NCBI RefSeq assembly: GCF_030708455.1
Contig: NZ_JAUYWF010000003.1
Coordinates: 186,001 to 250,000 of the forward strand
Reading direction: 5' to 3'
Source of the DNA: Halomonas sp. SSL-5
GTDB lineage: Bacteria > Pseudomonadota > Gammaproteobacteria > Pseudomonadales > Halomonadaceae
Length of the DNA: 64,000 nt
Positions 47,041 through 57,973 of the stretch are shown piece by piece. How positions within the stretch are numbered: position 1 is the stretch's first letter; every line of letters begins with the position of its first letter. Position numbers and translations under genes: made by a program. The notes beneath the pieces were generated by a model that saw nothing but the letters and a program-made list of their open reading frames with translations, ran no database searches and had not been told where the DNA came from.

Positions 47041-47787
47041 ATGCCGCGCCTGATCCAGATCAGCGACTGCCACCTCCACGCCGACCCCGAGGCCCGCGGC
47101 AGGCGGGGTGTTCCGCTGCGTCAGCTGGAGGCGGTGGTGTCCGCCGTCAACCATCAGCGGCCGGACCTGGTGCTGGTCACCGGGGACATCAGCAACGACG
47201 ACACGCCCGCCTCCTACGCCCTGGCCAGGCGCACCCTGGACGCCCTCGAGGCCCCCTGGGAGTGGCTGCCCGGCAATCACGACGTGATCGAGCCCATGGC
47301 CGCGACCCGGCCGCTGCCCGCGGAGCTGACCCTGGGCACCTGGCGCCTCCTGCTGCTCGATACCCACCTGCCCGGCGAGCCCCATGGCGAACTCGGCGAG
47401 GCGGCCCTGGAGGCGCTGGCCCGGCGCCTCGCCGACGACCCGGCGGGGCCGGTGCTGATCGCCATGCACCACCCGCCCCTGGCGGTGGGCTCCGCCTGGC
47501 TGGATGCCATCGGGCTACGGCATGCCGAGGCGTTCTGGCAGACCCTGGCACCCTTCGCCGGGGTGCGGGCGATCCTCTGCGGGCATATCCACCAGGCCTT
47601 CGTCGGGCGCCGCGCGGGGGAAGAGGGTGAGGTCATGGTCTACGGCTGCCCCTCCACCATCGACCCCTTCCTGCCGGGCAGCGCGAGCTTTGCCGTCGAC
47701 CCGGTCGCTCGCCCCGGCTATCGCGTCGTCGACCTGGACGGCGCGCGCCTTGCCACCCGGGTAGAACGGGTCGATATCCACAAATAA
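47041..47787 (+). CDS. cpdA: cyclic-AMP phosphodiesterase (calcineurin-like)
   Basis: Metallophosphoesterase of 248 residues that hydrolyses cAMP. It shows all metal-binding motifs: SDCHLHA, VTGDISNDD, LPGNHD, MHHPPL and CGHIHQ. The ATG at 47041 lies four bases after the DUF1249 stop. In E. coli the next genes are yqiA and parE; here about 7.4 kb (sulfate activation, cmoBA, pgi and others) lies between. Confidence 0.92.
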   Translation: MPRLIQISDCHLHADPEARGRRGVPLRQLEAVVSAVNHQRPDLVLVTGDISNDDTPASYALARRTLDALEAPWEWLPGNHDVIEPMAATRPLPAELTLGTWRLLLLDTHLPGEPHGELGEAALEALARRLADDPAGPVLIAMHHPPLAVGSAWLDAIGLRHAEAFWQTLAPFAGVRAILCGHIHQAFVGRRAGEEGEVMVYGCPSTIDPFLPGSASFAVDPVARPGYRVVDLDGARLATRVERVDIHK

Positions 47788-47830
47788 GTTATAAAAAGAT
47801 AGATATTAATTCTTTTGGGTTATTAATGGC
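47780..47830 (+). promoter_or_regulatory. AT-rich upstream region of cysDN
   Basis: A conspicuously AT-rich stretch in a GC-rich setting, with two TATTAAT direct repeats at 47804-47810 and 47821-47827 (17-base period), about 70 bases before cysD. This is the usual look of CysB-activated cys promoters; a CysB site is likely but not defined. Confidence 0.45.
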
Positions 47831-47899
47831 CCGGCGTTACCCTGTGTGGCATCGACATGTTCCACGTCATTTTTGCCACGTCATGCGAGGTAGCCGGCC

Positions 47900-48871
47900 A
47901 TGACCCTTCTTCAAGCCCCCCATCCCGCGGCGTCGCCCGAGACAGGTGTCGCCTCGGCCGCACCCGATCCGCGGCGACTCACCCACCTCAAGCAGCTCGA
48001 GGCGGAGTCGATCCATATCATCCGCGAGGTGGTCGCCGAGTTCGCCAATCCGGTGATGCTCTACTCCATCGGCAAGGACTCGGCGGTGATGCTGCACCTG
48101 GCGCGCAAGGCCTTCTACCCCGGCCCGCCGCCGTTCCCGCTGCTGCACGTGGACACCACCTGGAAGTTTCGCGAGATGATCGCCTTCCGCGATCGCATGG
48201 CGGAAGAGGCGGGCATGGAGCTGCTGGTGCACACCAACGAGGAGGGCCGCGCCGCGGGCATCAACCCCTTCGACCACGGCTCCAGCGGCTATACCGACGT
48301 GATGAAGACCGCGGCGCTCAAGCAGGCCCTGGACAAGTATGGCTTCGACGCCGCCTTCGGCGGGGCGCGCCGCGACGAGGAGGCGAGCCGGGCCAAGGAG
48401 CGCGTCTTCTCCTTTCGCGATCGCCACCACCGCTGGGACCCGAAGAACCAGCGCCCCGAGCTCTGGAACCTCTATAACGCCCGGGTCAACAAGGGCGAGT
48501 CGATCCGCGCCTTCCCGCTCTCCAACTGGACCGAGCTGGATATCTGGCAGTACATCTACCTCGAGGGCATTCCCATCGTGCCCCTCTACCACGCCGCGCC
48601 GCGTCCGGTGGTGGAGCGTGACGGCATGTTGATCATGGTCGACGACGAGCGGATGCCGCTCGCCGAGGGCGAGGTGCCCGAGGAGAAGTGGGTGCGCTTC
48701 CGCACCCTGGGCTGCTACCCGCTCACCGGGGCGGTGGAGTCGAAGGCCGCCACCCTGCCCGAGATCATCCAGGAGATGCTGCTGACCCGCACCAGCGAGC
48801 GCAGCGGCCGCGCCATCGACCACGACCAGGCCGGCTCCATGGAGAAGAAGAAGCGCGAGGGCTATTTCTGA
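47900..48871 (+). CDS. cysD: sulfate adenylyltransferase small subunit
   Basis: ATP-PPase subunit that makes APS from sulfate. The 323-residue product has the PP-loop [32 protein letters not shown], and the C-terminal [12 protein letters not shown] and KKKREGYF. The stop overlaps the cysN start by one base. Confidence 0.96.
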   Translation: MTLLQAPHPAASPETGVASAAPDPRRLTHLKQLEAESIHIIREVVAEFANPVMLYSIGKDSAVMLHLARKAFYPGPPPFPLLHVDTTWKFREMIAFRDRMAEEAGMELLVHTNEEGRAAGINPFDHGSSGYTDVMKTAALKQALDKYGFDAAFGGARRDEEASRAKERVFSFRDRHHRWDPKNQRPELWNLYNARVNKGESIRAFPLSNWTELDIWQYIYLEGIPIVPLYHAAPRPVVERDGMLIMVDDERMPLAEGEVPEEKWVRFRTLGCYPLTGAVESKAATLPEIIQEMLLTRTSERSGRAIDHDQAGSMEKKKREGYF

Positions 48872-50316
48872 TGTCACACCAATCGAGCCTTATTGCCGAC
48901 AATATCGAGCAGTACCTGCACGAGCACGAGAACAAGGACCTGCTGCGCTTCATCACCTGCGGCAGCGTCGACGACGGCAAGTCGACCCTGATCGGCCGGC
49001 TGCTGCACGACTCCAAGATGATCTTCGACGACCAGTTGGCGGCGATCACCCAGGCCTCGAAGAAGAGCGGGACCACCGGTGAGGAGGTCGACCTGGCGCT
49101 GCTGGTCGACGGCCTGCAGTCGGAGCGCGAGCAGGGCATCACCATCGATGTGGCCTATCGCTTCTTCTCCACCGACCGGCGCAAGTTCATCATCGCAGAC
49201 ACCCCGGGGCACGAGCAGTACACTCGCAACATGGCCACCGGCGCCTCCAATGCGAGCCTGGCCATCATCCTGGTCGACGCTCGCCACGGTGTGCAGACCC
49301 AGACCCGTCGGCACAGCTTCATCGCCGACCTGCTGGGCATCCAGCACCTGGTGGTGGCGGTCAACAAGCTCGACCTGGTGGACTACTCCGAGGCGCGCTT
49401 CGAGGAGATCGTCGCCGAGTATCAGGCGATCGCCGACAAGCTCGATGCCCCCGATATCCGCTTCGTGCCGATCTCGGCGCTCAAGGGCGACAACGTGGTC
49501 AACCCGAGCGAGGCCATGCCCTGGTACTCGGTCGATGGAGAACCGGGCCCGACGCTGCTCGAGCTGCTCGAGACGGTGGAGGTGAGCCGCGATCGCAACC
49601 TCACCGACCTGCGCCTGCCGGTGCAGATCGTCAACCGCCCCGACCTCGACTTCCGCGGCTATGCCGGCACCCTGGAGGCGGGGCTGCTGCGCCCCGGTCA
49701 GGCGGTCAAGGTGCTGCCGTCTGGCAAGCGCTCCACGGTCGAGCGCATCGTGACCTGGGAAGGCGACCTGGAGGAGGCCTTTCCCGGTCAGGCGATCACC
49801 GTGACCCTCGCCGATGAACTCGATATCTCCCGGGGGGACTGGATCGTCGCCGACGATGCCGAGGTGGCGCTCTCCCACGCCTTCGAGGCGGATATCGTGT
49901 GGATGCACGAGGAGCCCCTCGCGCCCGGCCGTCAGGTCGATATCCGCCTGGCGGGACGCTCGGTGGCGGGGCAGGTGAGTGCCATCGACTATCAGGTGGA
50001 CGTCAATACCCTGGAGCGCCATCCCGCCGAGAGGCTCGATCTCAACGCCATCGCCCGCTGCCGGGTAGCGCTGACCGCCGAGGTGCCGCTGGATGAATAC
50101 GCGCGCAGCCCCGGCACCGGCAGCTTCATCGTCATCGACCGGCTGACCAACGTCACCGTGGGGGCGGGCATGATCCGCACCGTCGTCGAGGGTGAGGGCG
50201 AGTCGGCGAGCGCAGGCGAGGTGGACTGGGCTGGCTTCGAACTGGAGCTCAATGCCTTGGTGCGCCGCTACTTCCCCCACTGGGAGGCGAAGGACCTGCG
50301 TGAGCTTCTGAAGTAG
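48871..50316 (+). CDS. cysN: sulfate adenylyltransferase large subunit (GTPase)
   Basis: GTP-driven partner of CysD. The 481-residue product has G1 [10 protein letters not shown]3 [10 protein letters not shown]4 NKLDLVD and an EF-Tu-like second half. It ends after the CysN domains with no fused APS kinase (CysC), so that step must be encoded elsewhere. ATG at 48871 is read from the cysD stop. Confidence 0.95.
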   Translation: MSHQSSLIADNIEQYLHEHENKDLLRFITCGSVDDGKSTLIGRLLHDSKMIFDDQLAAITQASKKSGTTGEEVDLALLVDGLQSEREQGITIDVAYRFFSTDRRKFIIADTPGHEQYTRNMATGASNASLAIILVDARHGVQTQTRRHSFIADLLGIQHLVVAVNKLDLVDYSEARFEEIVAEYQAIADKLDAPDIRFVPISALKGDNVVNPSEAMPWYSVDGEPGPTLLELLETVEVSRDRNLTDLRLPVQIVNRPDLDFRGYAGTLEAGLLRPGQAVKVLPSGKRSTVERIVTWEGDLEEAFPGQAITVTLADELDISRGDWIVADDAEVALSHAFEADIVWMHEEPLAPGRQVDIRLAGRSVAGQVSAIDYQVDVNTLERHPAERLDLNAIARCRVALTAEVPLDEYARSPGTGSFIVIDRLTNVTVGAGMIRTVVEGEGESASAGEVDWAGFELELNALVRRYFPHWEAKDLRELLK

Positions 50317-50559
50317 CAATACCGAGGCTCAACTCAATCGCGGTTGCCCATGTCGCGCCAGCGAAAGGCGCCGGGGGCAGGTCGGAGAGGGGGTCCTATG
50401 CCAGGGATGGCATCGGTAGCGTACAGGGAGGTATTCACAGCGCCCCCTCGAGGGCCTGTCGCCGGAATAGCCTTGAGCGATACCGGACAGTGGCCACCGA
50501 GGAAACCGGCTCTGGTAGGCTAGGTCCAATGACCTGACCCTTCCCCGGAGCCTGCCCCG

Positions 50560-51237
50560 ATGATCATCGTCCTGGCAATCGTGCTGCTGCTGGCTATCTT
50601 CCTGCTGCCCAACGTCTGGGCCCAGTGGGTGCTCAAGCGCCACGCTCGCGGCCGCGACGACTACCCCGGCACCGGGGCGGAGCTGGCCGACCACCTGCTG
50701 CGTCGGTTGGGCATCGAGGGGGTCAAGGTGGAGCCCACGGAGCAGGGCGACCACTACGACCCCGAGGCGCGGCGGGTGCGGCTCTCGCCGGCGGTCTACG
50801 GCGGACGCTCGCTCACCGCGGTAACGGTGGCGGCCCACGAGGTCGGCCATGCCATCCAGCATCACCGTGGCTATGCGCCGCTGCTGGCGCGATCGCGGCT
50901 GGTGGCGGTGGCCCAGAAGGCCGAGAAGCTCGGCGCGCTGCTGATGATGGCCGCCCCCTTCCTGTTCCTGCTCACTCGCCTGCCCGGCGGCCTGGCCATC
51001 GTGGTGGCCGCGGCGGTGGCGAGCTTCGGTACCGCCGCGCTGGTTCACCTGGTGACCCTGCCGGTGGAGTTCGACGCCAGCTTCGAACGCGCCCTGCCGC
51101 TGCTCAAGGAGTATATCCCGCCGGCCGACATGGCCGGTGCCCGCCATGTGCTCACCGCCTGCGCCTTCACCTATGTGGCGGCGTCGCTTGCCAGCATCCT
51201 CAACCTTGGGCGCTGGCTGGTGATCCTGCGGCGTTGA
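50560..51237 (+). CDS. membrane zinc metallopeptidase (Zn_peptidase_2 / YugP-like)
   Basis: A 225-residue membrane protein. A helix at residues 3-20 is followed by a soluble segment with the zinc motif HEVGHAIQHHRG (about residue 100), then two to three more hydrophobic segments. The family is predicted to act as a neutral zinc peptidase; the third zinc ligand probably lies in EFDASFERAL. The substrate is unknown. The 243-base gap before it shows no clear gene. Confidence 0.82.
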   Translation: MIIVLAIVLLLAIFLLPNVWAQWVLKRHARGRDDYPGTGAELADHLLRRLGIEGVKVEPTEQGDHYDPEARRVRLSPAVYGGRSLTAVTVAAHEVGHAIQHHRGYAPLLARSRLVAVAQKAEKLGALLMMAAPFLFLLTRLPGGLAIVVAAAVASFGTAALVHLVTLPVEFDASFERALPLLKEYIPPADMAGARHVLTACAFTYVAASLASILNLGRWLVILRR

Positions 51238-51282
51238 GCCAGTCCGCCGGTGGCCTCATGATGTGATGCGGTCCATTCCAAA

Positions 51283-51316
51283 ACGCAGAAGCCGCTCCGA
51301 GGAGCGGCTTCTGCGT
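51283..51316 (-). terminator. terminator after the GlsB-like gene
   Basis: A 16-base-pair perfect stem (ACGCAGAAGCCGCTCC and its complement) around two bases, followed on the minus strand by TTTT. It also separates the convergent zinc-peptidase transcript. Confidence 0.85.
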
Positions 51317-51342
51317 GCCTGCTGGTGGCGTCGACGGACGCA

Positions 51343-51591
51343 TCACTTCCTGAGCATGCGGTAGCCGCCCAGCAGCACCAGGGCACCGATGATGGCGGTG
51401 ATGAAGCTGCCCAGGCTGAAGTCGCCCATGCTGCCCATGCCGACCATGGAACCCAGCCAGCCGCCCACGAAGGCGCCGCCGATACCGATCAGGATGGTGA
51501 CGATGATGCCGCCCGGGTCCTTGCCGGGCATGATCCACTTGGCCAGGACGCCGGCGATCAGGCCGAACAGAATCCATGCGAGTACACCCAT
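51343..51591 (-). CDS. GlsB/YeaQ/YmgE family membrane protein
   Basis: An 82-residue hydrophobic protein with three membrane helices and the family glycine pattern (GLIAGVLAKWIMPGKDPGGII, GIGGAFVGGWLGS). The family is called transglycosylase-associated and is often stress-induced, without an established activity. It is monocistronic. Confidence 0.88.
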   Translation of the reverse strand: MGVLAWILFGLIAGVLAKWIMPGKDPGGIIVTILIGIGGAFVGGWLGSMVGMGSMGDFSLGSFITAIIGALVLLGGYRMLRK

Positions 51592-51677
51592 GTAGGCTCT
51601 CCTTGCTTGAGGGAAGGGAATGGTGAGTCTGCCATATCTTCCAACCCAACCCTAATGGCCGCTGCAAGCTCCCGGCG

Positions 51678-52670
51678 CTATCCGGGCCGATTGGCGATGA
51701 CTACTGCGCGGCGCGGGGCGGGGTAGCCCTCCCGGGTCTTCGTCGGGTCGTCGGGGTCGAGGAAGTCGGCAAGCGACTGGAAGGCCATCCACTCGGTGGC
51801 GCGCTGCTCCGCCGTCGTCGTCACCGCCTCGTCCACCACCCGCACGTTGATGAAGCCGCAGCGTTCGAGCCACTGGCAGAGGGCGGCGGCGGAGGGCAGG
51901 AAGTAGACGTTGGGCATGGCGGCGTAGCGCTCGCCTGGTAAGAGCACCGTGGTGGCGTCGCCCTCGACGACCAGGGTCTCCAGCACCAGCTCGCCACCGG
52001 GACGCAGGGCGCCACGCAGCTGCAGCAGATGCTCCAGCGGCGAGGGGCGGTGGTAGAGCACCCCCATGGAGAACACGGTATCGAAGAAGCCGAGCTCCTC
52101 GGGCACCTCCTCGATGCCCACCGGCAGGAAGTGGGTGCGTCCGCCATCGGCGTCGCCGACGAAGTGGCGCACCGCGCGGAACTGCCAGAAGAAGCGCGGC
52201 GAGGGGTCGATCACCAGCACGAAGGCGGCCCCGGCCCCGGCCATGCGCCAGGCGTGGTAGCCGCTGCCGCCGCCCACGTCGAGCACGCGGCGGCCGGCCA
52301 GCGGTGCCAGGTGGGGGGCAACGCGCTGCCACTTCCAGTCGGAGCGCCACTCGGTGTCGATATGAATGCCGCCCAGCGAAAAGGGCCCCTTGCGCCAGGG
52401 GGTGAGCTTGCCGAGCAGGTTCTCGCACTGGCGGCGCCGGCTGTCGGGAAGGTCGACCACCACGCTGACGGTGTCGGCATCCAGGCGCACCTCGCGTGCA
52501 TCGGGAAGCGCCGGCAGCTTGGCTACCGCCTTCTCCCAGGCGGGCAGGTCGCCGAAGCGCTTGCGGTCGAGGCCTTTGGTGAGCTGCTCGGGGAGCCGGG
52601 CCAGCCAGGAGTCGAGGCCCTGGTCGAGGAAGGCCCGGTAGAGGTCGCGGTGTTCGGCGGGTATCGGCAC
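51678..52670 (-). CDS. cmoB: tRNA U34 carboxymethyltransferase
   Basis: Transfers the carboxymethyl group of carboxy-SAM to ho5U34 of tRNA. The 330-residue product matches CmoB: LTPWRKGPFSLGGIHIDTEW, VLDVGGGSGYHAWRM, DTVFSMGVLYHRPSPLEHL and ESLADFLDPDDPTKT (here QSLADF). The start is a GTG at 52670, two bases after the cmoA stop. Confidence 0.94.
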   Translation of the reverse strand: MPIPAEHRDLYRAFLDQGLDSWLARLPEQLTKGLDRKRFGDLPAWEKAVAKLPALPDAREVRLDADTVSVVVDLPDSRRRQCENLLGKLTPWRKGPFSLGGIHIDTEWRSDWKWQRVAPHLAPLAGRRVLDVGGGSGYHAWRMAGAGAAFVLVIDPSPRFFWQFRAVRHFVGDADGGRTHFLPVGIEEVPEELGFFDTVFSMGVLYHRPSPLEHLLQLRGALRPGGELVLETLVVEGDATTVLLPGERYAAMPNVYFLPSAAALCQWLERCGFINVRVVDEAVTTTAEQRATEWMAFQSLADFLDPDDPTKTREGYPAPRRAVVIANRPG

Positions 52671-52672
52671 AC

Positions 52673-53470
52673 TTAAGCCCCCCGGGGCGCCGGGGCCTCG
52701 GCGTCCTTGAAGGTCTCGCTCTTGAAGGCATCGCTCTTGAAGGCCACCAGGGACGCGAAGTTGAGGAGCTGGAACCAGGTGTGGCTGCGCGAGAAGCCGG
52801 CCTCGGCCAGGCGGGCGTGGTGCGCGTCCAGGGTGTCGGGCACCAGCACGTTCTCCAGGGCGGTGCGCTTCTGACTGATCTCCAGGTCGCTGTAGCCGTT
52901 GGCGCGCTTGAAGTCGTGGTAGCGCTCCACCAGCCAGGCGTTCTCCTGCTCGTCGGAGGCCTGGATCTTCTCCGAGAGCACCAGCACGCCGCCGGGCTCG
53001 AGTGCCTCGAACAGGCGCGCCAGCAGCGCCTCGCGGTCGGCCGGCGGCAGGAACTGCAGGGTGAAGTTGAGCACGATCATGCCGGCGGGCTCGTACTCGA
53101 GGCGCCGGATATCGCCCTCGAGCACCTCCATGGCATGCTCGGGGCACTCGACGGCCAGCGTCTCCCGGGCGCGGGCTACCATGGCCGGTGAGAGATCCAC
53201 CCCGGTGTAGCGAAAGGCATCCGGGGCGAGCTGGCCGGCCAGCGCCAGGCCGCCGGCGCCCAGCGAGCAGCCGAGGTCATAGACCCGGGCGCCGTGGCGC
53301 AGGTGGCGCCGGGCGATCAGCCCCAGCATGCCCAGTATCTGCCCGTAGCCCGGCACCGAGCGGCGGATCATGTCGGGAAAGCAGGCGACTACCCGCTCGT
53401 CGAAGGAGAAGCGTGCCACCCGGTCGAGGGGTGTCGAAAAGATCGCGTCACGGTAAGATGCGTCACTCAT
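52673..53470 (-). CDS. cmoA: carboxy-SAM synthase
   Basis: Makes carboxy-SAM from SAM and prephenate for CmoB. The 265-residue product matches Cmo[53 protein letters not shown] and [19 protein letters not shown] 15-20-residue alanine/lysine tail ([16 protein letters not shown]) exceeds the E. coli protein. It precedes cmoB; cmoM at 42137 completes the modification route. Confidence 0.95.
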   Translation of the reverse strand: MSDASYRDAIFSTPLDRVARFSFDERVVACFPDMIRRSVPGYGQILGMLGLIARRHLRHGARVYDLGCSLGAGGLALAGQLAPDAFRYTGVDLSPAMVARARETLAVECPEHAMEVLEGDIRRLEYEPAGMIVLNFTLQFLPPADREALLARLFEALEPGGVLVLSEKIQASDEQENAWLVERYHDFKRANGYSDLEISQKRTALENVLVPDTLDAHHARLAEAGFSRSHTWFQLLNFASLVAFKSDAFKSETFKDAEAPAPRGA

Positions 53471-53553
53471 GATCGGGCCAGAAATGCGGGAACGGCCGCC
53501 ATTCTACGCGTGCCGCCTCGCCCTCGCACCCGCCGCTTTCAAGGAGGACAAGG

Positions 53554-55212
53554 ATGATCGACGAGAGCGCCGCCTGGCGTGAGCTCGAGGCCCATGCCGG
53601 GGATCTGGGCCGACGCCACCTGCACGAGCTGTTTGCCGCGGAATCGGATCGTCAGCCGCGCTTCACCCGCCACGCCGCGGGTCTCACCCTGGACCTCTCC
53701 AAGCAGCGCTGGTCCGCCGAGACCCTGGCGCGCCTGCTGGCGCTGGCCGAGCAGGCCGGTGTGCCTGACGCCATCGGCCGGCTGCTCGACGGCGAGCGGG
53801 TCAACGTCAGCGAGGATCGCCCGGCGCTGCACACCGCCCTGCGCCTGCCCGCCGATGCCTCGCTGGTGGTGGAGGGTGAGGACCTGGTGCCCGGGGTCCA
53901 TCGCACCCTGGATCGCATGGCCGCCATGGTGGAGCGCTTCCACGCAGGGCAGTGGCGCGGCGCCACCGGCAGGGCGATCCGTGACGTGGTCAACCTGGGG
54001 GTGGGCGGCTCGGATCTCGGCCCGCTGATGGTGACCCACGCCCTGTCCGATTATCGCCTGGATGACGTGCACCCCGTCGAGGTGCATTTCGCCTCCACCA
54101 TGGACGGCTCCCAGCTGGCCGACTACCTGCGCCGCCTCAATCCCGAGACCACGCTGTTCGTGCTGTCGTCGAAGTCCTTCACCACCATCGATACCCTTTC
54201 CAACGCCAATACCGCCCGCGACTGGCTGATGGGCCGCCTGGCGGGGGAGGAGGGCGTGGACGCCGAGCTGATCATGCGTCAGCACTTCATTGGCGTCTCG
54301 GCCAGCGCCGAGAAGATGGGCGAGTGGGGCATCGACCCGGCCCACCGTCTGGAGTTCTGGGAGTGGGTCGGCGGACGCTATTCGCTGTGGGGGGCGATCG
54401 GCCTGCCCATCGCGCTGATGGTGGGCATGGACAATTTCCGCGCCCTGCTGGCCGGGGCCCACGCCATGGACCGCCACTTCCGCGAGGCGCCGCTTGCCGA
54501 CAACCTGCCGGTGCTGCTGGCCCTGGCGGGGATCTGGAACGTCAATTTCCTGGATATTCGCGCCCACTCCATCCTCCCCTACGACGGCCGCCTGGAGTAC
54601 TTCGCCGCCTATCTCGAACAGCTGGAGATGGAGTCCAACGGCAAGTCGGTGACCCACGACGGTCGCGAGGTGAACTACGCCACCTGCCCGGTGCTGTGGG
54701 GGCAGCTCGGCCCCAATGCCCAGCACGCCTTCTACCAGCTGCTGCACCAGGGCACCCAGGCGGTGGAATGCGACTTTATCGCCCCTCTCCGGCGCTATGA
54801 TGATGTGGAAGATGCCGCTACCCGACGCCATCTCAAGGGTCAGCACCGGCTGACGCTGGCCAACTGCTTCGCCCAGTCCCGGGTGCTGATGCTGGGCGAC
54901 GACGCCATCGCCGACGATGGCCCGCGGCCCGGCCACAAGCGCTATCGCGGTAACCAGCCCTCCAGCACCCTGCTGCTCGACGAGCTCACTCCGGCCATCC
55001 TGGGCTCGCTGATCGCGCTCTACGAACACAAGGTGTTCGTCCAGGCCACCATCTGGGGCATCAACCCCTTCGACCAGTGGGGCGTTGAACTGGGCAAGAA
55101 GATCGCCGGGGAGACCCAGCGTATCCTCGAGAGCCGCCAGGGGCTCGCGTCCATGGACGCCTCCACCCGGGCGCTGATCGAGGCGGCCTGGGCGGCGGAG
55201 GGAGACTCTTGA
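53554..55212 (+). CDS. pgi: glucose-6-phosphate isomerase
   Basis: Interconverts glucose 6-phosphate and fructose 6-phosphate. The 552-residue product has NLGVGGSDLGPLM, SKSFTTIDTLSNA, MESNGKSV and the C-terminal FDQWGVELGKKIAGE. It is followed after 31 bases by the yqiA gene. Confidence 0.97.
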   Translation: MIDESAAWRELEAHAGDLGRRHLHELFAAESDRQPRFTRHAAGLTLDLSKQRWSAETLARLLALAEQAGVPDAIGRLLDGERVNVSEDRPALHTALRLPADASLVVEGEDLVPGVHRTLDRMAAMVERFHAGQWRGATGRAIRDVVNLGVGGSDLGPLMVTHALSDYRLDDVHPVEVHFASTMDGSQLADYLRRLNPETTLFVLSSKSFTTIDTLSNANTARDWLMGRLAGEEGVDAELIMRQHFIGVSASAEKMGEWGIDPAHRLEFWEWVGGRYSLWGAIGLPIALMVGMDNFRALLAGAHAMDRHFREAPLADNLPVLLALAGIWNVNFLDIRAHSILPYDGRLEYFAAYLEQLEMESNGKSVTHDGREVNYATCPVLWGQLGPNAQHAFYQLLHQGTQAVECDFIAPLRRYDDVEDAATRRHLKGQHRLTLANCFAQSRVLMLGDDAIADDGPRPGHKRYRGNQPSSTLLLDELTPAILGSLIALYEHKVFVQATIWGINPFDQWGVELGKKIAGETQRILESRQGLASMDASTRALIEAAWAAEGDS

Positions 55213-55243
55213 TGGTGCTGGCTACCCATACAGGTGTTGCGGT

Positions 55244-55870
55244 ATGCTGAGCGCACCCTGGCGGGGGCGTCCGGCCAGCGGCGTGCTCTATCTGCATGGC
55301 TTCAACAGCGGTGCCGCCTCGCCCAAGGGGGTGCTGGTGCGCCGCGCCTGCGAGTCCCTGGGAGTGCCCTGCATCACGCCCCAGCTGCCGCATCGCCCCG
55401 GCGAGGCGCTGGTGCTGGCGGAATCACGGCTGGCCGAGCTGGGCCGGCGCCCCCTGGTGGTGGGCAGCTCCATGGGGGGCTTCCTGGCCACCTGCCTGGC
55501 CGAACGCCACGACCTCGATGGCGTGCTGATCAACCCGGCGGTGCGCCCGGCGGACCTGGTGGCGGAGTGGGTAGGCGAGCGTTTCGTCAACGACCATACC
55601 GGTGAGCGCTTCACCATCGGCCGCGAGCACCTGGCCGAGCTGGCGTCGCTGACGCCCGCGGCGGTCACCCCGGAGCGCTATCTGCTGCTGCTGGGCAGTG
55701 CCGACGAGGTGCTCGACCCGGCGCATGCCTTCACGCTCTATCGCGGTGCGCGGACCCTGCTGCATCCCGGGGCCGACCATGCCTTCACGGTGCTCTCCCG
55801 GCACCTGCCGGCGGTGCTGGCCCATGGCGGCCATGCCCTGCCGCCGGAGTGGCAGGCCTGTCAACACTAA
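55244..55870 (+). CDS. yqiA: YqiA-like alpha/beta-fold esterase
   Basis: A 208-residue serine esterase-like protein with LYLHGFNSGAASPKG, the nucleophile elbow VGSSMGGFLAT and the late histidine in GADHAF. It precedes parE as E. coli yqiA does. The reaction in the cell is not established. Confidence 0.88.
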   Translation: MLSAPWRGRPASGVLYLHGFNSGAASPKGVLVRRACESLGVPCITPQLPHRPGEALVLAESRLAELGRRPLVVGSSMGGFLATCLAERHDLDGVLINPAVRPADLVAEWVGERFVNDHTGERFTIGREHLAELASLTPAAVTPERYLLLLGSADEVLDPAHAFTLYRGARTLLHPGADHAFTVLSRHLPAVLAHGGHALPPEWQACQH

Positions 55871-57766
<1,896 letters not shown>

Positions 57767-57804
57767 CCACAAGCCACAAGCGCCAAGGGCGAGCGGCGCC
57801 GGGA

Positions 57805-57896
57805 GCTTTTGGGGTCAGACCCCGGCGGAGGTGCCGCCGCCAGCGGAATGTTCAAGACGGGCCGAAATGACACGGCTGGGGTCTGACCCCAAAAGC
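57805..57896. repeat. 92-base element bounded by perfect 19-base inverted repeats
   Basis: GCTTTTGGGGTCAGACCCC at 57805-57823 and its exact complement at 57878-57896 enclose about 54 bases that contain a GGCGG/CCGCC hairpin. Each end holds a 13-base palindrome (GGGGTCAGACCCC or its complement). It sits in the parE-parC gap and has the size and form of a MITE or REP-associated element. Confidence 0.8.
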
Positions 57897-57973
57897 GCAG
57901 CCTCGGCGGCAGAGTCAAATCGGGCATCCACGTTGTACGGCAGCGGTCATGCAATCATGAAAGAGGTCACTGA

